Shown here one piece after another: positions 51,443 through 54,620 of a stretch of 54,620 nt of DNA; within the stretch, counting starts at the first letter, position 1, and the number at the start of each line of letters is the position of its first letter. The translations under genes were made by a program, and so were the position numbers. The DNA is taken from positions 1 through 54,620 of the forward strand of contig SLOL01000021.1 of the NCBI GenBank assembly GCA_007132495.1. Direction: 5' to 3'. Source of the DNA: Balneolales bacterium (GTDB lineage: Bacteria; Bacteroidota; Rhodothermia; Balneolales; Natronogracilivirgulaceae). The notes beneath the pieces were generated by a model. It ran no database searches. It worked only from the letters and a program-made list of their open reading frames with translations, and was not told the DNA's origin.

Positions 51443-52144
51443 CTATACCGAATCTCTGTTTAACAACTTCTCGACCAACTTCGGAGTACCAGTGGCTGCT
51501 CCGTGCTGAATAAATCGCATATTGGGCGGAAACCGATATTCGGGACGTGTCTTGTCGATCACATAAATCGGGTTTCCGGATGGGATCAATTCCACCAGTC
51601 CGGCAGCGGGATATACGACAAGTGATGTTCCGATGATGACCATGACGTCACATTCTGATACATATTTAATAGCAACATCCATCATTGGAACCATTTCACC
51701 AAACCAAACGATATTCGGGCGCAATTGTTCACCCCGCTCATCCGTATCTCCCATGTGAATTTCAGAATACCCGATATCCAGCACCGGATGTTCGTTATAT
51801 TCAGGCCGTACCTTGGTCAATTCTCCGTGTAAATGAATGACCCGATGTGATCCTGCTCTTTCATGCAAATCATCCACATTTTGCGTGACTATGGTCACAT
51901 CATACTTTTCCTCCAGAGCCACCAGTGCCTTATGTCCCTCATTGGGGGCGGCTTCGGCCAATTGTTTCCGTCGTTCATTATAAAAATCCAGCACCTTTTC
52001 GGGATTTTGATGCCATCCTTCAATGGAAGCCACCTCCATCACATCTGCGCCTTCCCAAAGTCCTCCGGAGTCCCGAAATGTTCTGATACCGCTATCCGCA
52101 CTCATACCGGCACCCGTCAAAACTACAAGCTTTTTTTTCTCCAT
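51443..52144 (-). CDS. Sirtuin, NAD-dependent protein deacylase (CobB type)
   Basis: The 233-residue protein has the sirtuin NAD fold: LTGAGMSADSGIRTFRD at residues 9-25, TQNVDDLHERAG with the ribose-binding QNVD, catalytic H106 in HLHGE, and IIGTSLVVYPAA. The Y55-x-x-R58 pair in the cofactor loop is the signature of desuccinylase/deacylase sirtuins such as CobB. No CxxC zinc cysteines exist in the small domain (after HGELTKVRP), so it appears to be a zinc-free sirtuin. A likely substrate is the acetyl-lysine of AcsA encoded at 2190-4115. It is divergent from osmC. Confidence 0.92.
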   Translation of the reverse strand: MEKKKLVVLTGAGMSADSGIRTFRDSGGLWEGADVMEVASIEGWHQNPEKVLDFYNERRKQLAEAAPNEGHKALVALEEKYDVTIVTQNVDDLHERAGSHRVIHLHGELTKVRPEYNEHPVLDIGYSEIHMGDTDERGEQLRPNIVWFGEMVPMMDVAIKYVSECDVMVIIGTSLVVYPAAGLVELIPSGNPIYVIDKTRPEYRFPPNMRFIQHGAATGTPKLVEKLLNRDSV

Positions 52145-52151
52145 AAAACTA

Positions 52152-52173
52152 CATATATTGGAAATTATATATG
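52152..52173. promoter_or_regulatory. Palindrome in the sirtuin/OsmC divergent promoter
   Basis: CATATAT-N8-ATATATG (52152-52173) is a perfect 7-8-7 inverted repeat beginning 8 nt upstream of the sirtuin ATG, and the 96-nt gap serves two divergent genes. The spacing is the same as in the lexA upstream palindrome (GTATAAT-N8-ATTATAC), though the arms differ. It may be an operator, but A/T-rich palindromes also arise by chance. Confidence 0.4.
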
Positions 52174-52240
52174 AAAATATTGAGGCTCAAACTGCCGTGA
52201 CAGTAATTAATATACTATTAAACAAATACCCAGAAAAATA

Positions 52241-52687
52241 ATGGCTAAAGCAGTATTGGAAACCAATCCCAAATTTTTAACAACAGTAAAAACAGACAAA
52301 CATATTCAGGTGCTCGATGAACCGATTTCATTGGGTGGCAATGACCAGGGTCAAACACCGGTTCAATCGGTATATTCGGCACTGGCAGGTTGTATTTGCA
52401 TGACACTTCGCATTTATGCCGATTCCAAAAAAATTCCACTGGAACGTGTTGAAGTTGATATTGATGCTTCAAAAAAGCCGGTTCCGGAAAATGACGAACG
52501 ATTTGCCGACACTCCCTGGATGATCGACAAAGGCAAGGTTCGTTTCATCCATGCCCATATTCATCTTTATGGTGACCTATCATCCAAACAGGTAAAAAAA
52601 CTGGATGTTATAGCCGGAAAATGTCCTGTTCACAAGATGCTTAAACACGGTGCTCATATTACTCATGAAACACACCGTGTTTCATAA
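52241..52687 (+). CDS. OsmC family protein
   Basis: The 148-residue protein has the OsmC/Ohr fold: LDEPISLGGNDQGQTPVQSVYSALAGC with C51 in the AGC motif, DASKKPVPEND in the middle strand region, and C128 in AGKCPVHKML. The two cysteines correspond to the peroxidatic and resolving pair of thiol peroxidases; a third, C53, is adjacent. OsmC proteins reduce organic hydroperoxides. The acidic/basic placement fits the shorter YhfA-like group, whose substrate is less certain. Confidence 0.9.
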   Translation: MAKAVLETNPKFLTTVKTDKHIQVLDEPISLGGNDQGQTPVQSVYSALAGCICMTLRIYADSKKIPLERVEVDIDASKKPVPENDERFADTPWMIDKGKVRFIHAHIHLYGDLSSKQVKKLDVIAGKCPVHKMLKHGAHITHETHRVS

Positions 52688-52713
52688 CCGGCTTGAATGG
52701 ATGCAGGTCCCGC

Positions 52714-54234
52714 TCAGGGATACACAAAACCGAACCAGTTGCTCGCCTCATCGAGCTGTTCAACCGGTATTGTACTATCGTTTTCATTAATCGCCATCAG
52801 AAACTTTCGAATATCGGTGATCAGAATCGCGATGGTATTTTGAATCAATTCGCTATTGAATCCCCGTTCACCCAGTTGAATAACCATGTTCAGGGATACG
52901 GTATATCCCAGCATTTTGCCAAGCGCTACCTGCTTTCTTTGAATCAATGAAGGATTGATGCTGAAATCGGTATAACTTTTCAGATATTCGGAAGCCCGGT
53001 CGGTCAGTTCATACTCCTTGAGATAATCATAGAGAGAGGAGACCCTGGCTTTTTTCATTTTTTTCAATACCGATTCGGCGATCTGTTGATAAAGAATATC
53101 GTTGGAGCCTTCGAAAATCTGGAACGGGCGACTGTCGATGATTCCGCGCCCTGCCAGATGGTTCAATCGATACCCCTTTGCCCCTACCAACTGCAAGAAT
53201 GACTGAGAAGCGTCCTGCATCATATCAGTGACGACCGACTTGATTGAGTTGGCCGGAATATCTTCGCCTGACAAGTCTTTGGAAATGGGAGCATGTTCAC
53301 TGGTATAAGCACACATAGCCGAGCAGGAAGTAAACCAGGCCTGAATTCGTGATACTCGTTCTTTAACCTGATCGTATTGAAAAAGACACCTGCCGCCGAC
53401 GTTACGTGTGGTTACGTGTTCAAGCGTATCATCAAGGATTCTCCTTAAAAATCCCATGGCCATGCCCGGAAATTGAAGGCGGCTTCTGTGAAGCATATCC
53501 AGCATTAACTTAATACCTGTAGAGGAACTGACCAGGCGATGCTCTTCCGGTACATTGGCATCAATTTTATTTCGGCCATAGGGCAGCATATACAGGCCCA
53601 GGTTATCAAAGTATTCCTCAACTGTGACCCCCGGGTTCCGTGAATCATGGATGAAGAAGTCGATATCACGGGCGAGTGTTCCGTCGGCTTTTTTTTCACG
53701 TGCTGTGAGCAGCCAATAATCAGCCCATCCGGTTAACCCGGCCCAGTGTTTGGTACCTTTTACAAGATACTCCCTTTCCTCTTTTACATAACCGGTCTGC
53801 ATATGCAGGGCATCAGAACCGTAGTCCGGTTCGGTGATCATCAGCCCCCCCATCGTCTGTTCATTTACAAAGCGTCCGAGTATTTGTTTTTTTACTTCCT
53901 CTTCGGCATAGCGCGTTACCGGCTGGATAAACAGGGCACCGTTGATGCCCATCATCAGTGAGAGGGGCAGGGCTTCATAGGATGAGGCTTCAAGCATCCC
54001 GAGGCATTCGTTTACATTCGCTCCAAGCCCCCCATGCTGTTCTTTAATAAAAACCTGTAATGGGTTGCATTTCAACACATCCCGAATAAGCATCGGAGGA
54101 ATTCCCCTCTGGACACTCACCATTTTTTGATTTTGCGGATCACGGAAGTGGCGTTGCAATACATCCCGGTAGTTGGATATAAAGTCGCTGTATGCCTGTC
54201 TTGGTCTGGTTAATCCGGGTGTTAATGTCTCCAA
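52714..54234 (-). CDS. Acyl-CoA dehydrogenase
   Basis: The 506-residue protein is a FAD-dependent acyl-CoA dehydrogenase, introducing a trans-2 double bond in beta-oxidation-type pathways. The substrate and FAD landmarks ITEPDYGSDALHMQT (about residue 150), KGTKHWAGLTGWADYW, HRSRLQFPGMAMGF and the late RPFQIFEGSNDILYQQ with the Glu preceding GSND are visible. The C-terminal extension of about 90 residues (YDYLKEYELTDRASEYLKS...) is longer than usual. Physiological electron transfer would be to ETF. It is isolated from other beta-oxidation genes; a thiolase lies 38 kb away. Confidence 0.92.
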   Translation of the reverse strand: METLTPGLTRPRQAYSDFISNYRDVLQRHFRDPQNQKMVSVQRGIPPMLIRDVLKCNPLQVFIKEQHGGLGANVNECLGMLEASSYEALPLSLMMGINGALFIQPVTRYAEEEVKKQILGRFVNEQTMGGLMITEPDYGSDALHMQTGYVKEEREYLVKGTKHWAGLTGWADYWLLTAREKKADGTLARDIDFFIHDSRNPGVTVEEYFDNLGLYMLPYGRNKIDANVPEEHRLVSSSTGIKLMLDMLHRSRLQFPGMAMGFLRRILDDTLEHVTTRNVGGRCLFQYDQVKERVSRIQAWFTSCSAMCAYTSEHAPISKDLSGEDIPANSIKSVVTDMMQDASQSFLQLVGAKGYRLNHLAGRGIIDSRPFQIFEGSNDILYQQIAESVLKKMKKARVSSLYDYLKEYELTDRASEYLKSYTDFSINPSLIQRKQVALGKMLGYTVSLNMVIQLGERGFNSELIQNTIAILITDIRKFLMAINENDSTIPVEQLDEASNWFGFVYP

Positions 54235-54539
54235 AATATCACTATGGTTAGAATACGGATTAGCAATTAATGAAAATTACGTCATACTGAATAATTTATT
54301 ACACTTAGCGGATATATGAAATACCAATTACCCGGGACAAGCCGGCTTAAGGTTATACGGTCATGGTAATCCATATGACCTTTTGAAACAAGTATTATAA
54401 ACACATGCAACAGATAATTGGCGGCATCTTGTACTCCCCGCAATACGTCTATGAATGGGCTGGATCGGTCAACTAAAGCAGAAAAATACGGTGTGGGACG
54501 AAAAAAACGGTGTGGGAGGCAGGTGTCATTTCCACCAAC
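54235..54539. other. Gap between the acyl-CoA dehydrogenase gene and the rRNA terminator
   Basis: No credible frame is present. The part next to 54234 is A/T-rich and should contain the minus-strand promoter. At 54482-54519 there is a 19-bp tandem repeat (AAAAATACGGTGTGGGACG / AAAAAAACGGTGTGGGAGG) with an identical 11-bp core ACGGTGTGGGA at 54488-54498 and 54507-54517. Confidence 0.5.
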
Positions 54540-54583
54540 AAAAAGCGGCCCTCTTCAACCGATAAAAGGGTCAAAGGGGCCGC
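54540..54583 (-). terminator. Terminator of the rRNA operon
   Basis: On the minus strand GCGGCCC (complement of 54577-54583) pairs with GGGCCGC (complement of 54545-54551) across a 25-nt loop and is followed by TTTTT (54540-54544). It lies 16 nt beyond the presumed 5S 3' end, the normal place for an rRNA operon terminator. Confidence 0.75.
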
Positions 54584-54599
54584 GGGGAAACAAGATGAT

Positions 54600-54620
54600 G
54601 AGGCGACGACCTACTCTCCC
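54600..54620 (-). rRNA. 3' end of 5S rRNA (partial)
   Basis: Read on the minus strand the last bases are GGGAGAGTAGGTCGTCGCCT, matching the conserved 3' segment of 5S rRNA (GAGAGTAGG followed by the closing stem). The gene continues beyond the right edge. Only about 20 nt are visible, so the exact 3' boundary is approximate, but the terminator directly beyond it supports the call. Confidence 0.7.

Overview
The window is a chromosomal segment from a member of the Bacteroidota/Balneolota side of the FCB group. I infer this from a type IX secretion (T9SS) cluster with porU, porV and C-terminal sorting domains, from DUF971, DUF5683-like and class II photolyase genes, and from start codons that are mostly preceded by A/T-rich stretches rather than Shine-Dalgarno sequences. 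Balneolota is my best guess; species cannot be read from the sequence. No phage, IS element, tRNA or CRISPR array was found. The right edge enters the 3' end of a minus-strand 5S rRNA gene, preceded on the map by its rRNA-operon terminator.

Layout. 1-4.1 kb: end of an outer-membrane barrel gene, two tandem universal stress proteins, and acetyl-CoA synthetase (minus). 4.3-6.1 kb: lexA with a candidate autoregulatory operator, then rplU-rpmA with a clear terminator. 6.2-14.6 kb: housekeeping and envelope genes (FAH-family hydrolase, M23 peptidase, RidA, TPR lipoprotein, cystathionine gamma-synthase/lyase, NTF2-like lipoprotein, thiolase). 14.8-31.7 kb: a long plus-strand run beginning with porU and porV, then a T9SS cargo-like protein with an inactivated M6 protease fold, a huge peptidase-MA/propeller/barrel protein, a DUF5683-like protein, a PASTA protein, rpe, phoH-like and an MBL hydrolase, followed by PNP. 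32.5-37.8 kb: class II photolyase, PspC, an unrecognised NAD-fold-like protein, a double-FKBP lipoprotein, PhzF and a hotdog thioesterase. 38-45.9 kb (minus): DUF971, tetR, tolC, RND adaptor and an oversized RND pump. 46-54.2 kb: YigZ, PduO-type adenosyltransferase, LysM/M23 lipoprotein, SDR, a duplicated Gly-rich membrane protein, SGNH hydrolase, sirtuin, OsmC and an acyl-CoA dehydrogenase.

The most striking unexplained signal is a ~72-bp leader element with 13-bp inverted arms. It occurs three times, always on the coding strand and always with its distal arm 32-38 nt before the ATG of an unrelated lipoprotein gene (TPR lipoprotein, FKBP lipoprotein, RND adaptor). A degenerate fourth copy sits in tandem upstream of the first. 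The fixed position and orientation suggest a cis-regulatory leader for envelope lipoproteins rather than a random dispersed repeat.

Other points worth checking are the dead M6 fold inside the T9SS cluster, an RND pump with about six extra membrane segments, a PhoH-like gene lacking a conventional start codon at its homologous N-terminus, and a thiolase without its second catalytic cysteine. Functionally, the sirtuin (51.4-52.1 kb) and AcsA (2.2-4.1 kb) form the known deacylase/substrate pair for acetate activation, although they are not adjacent.
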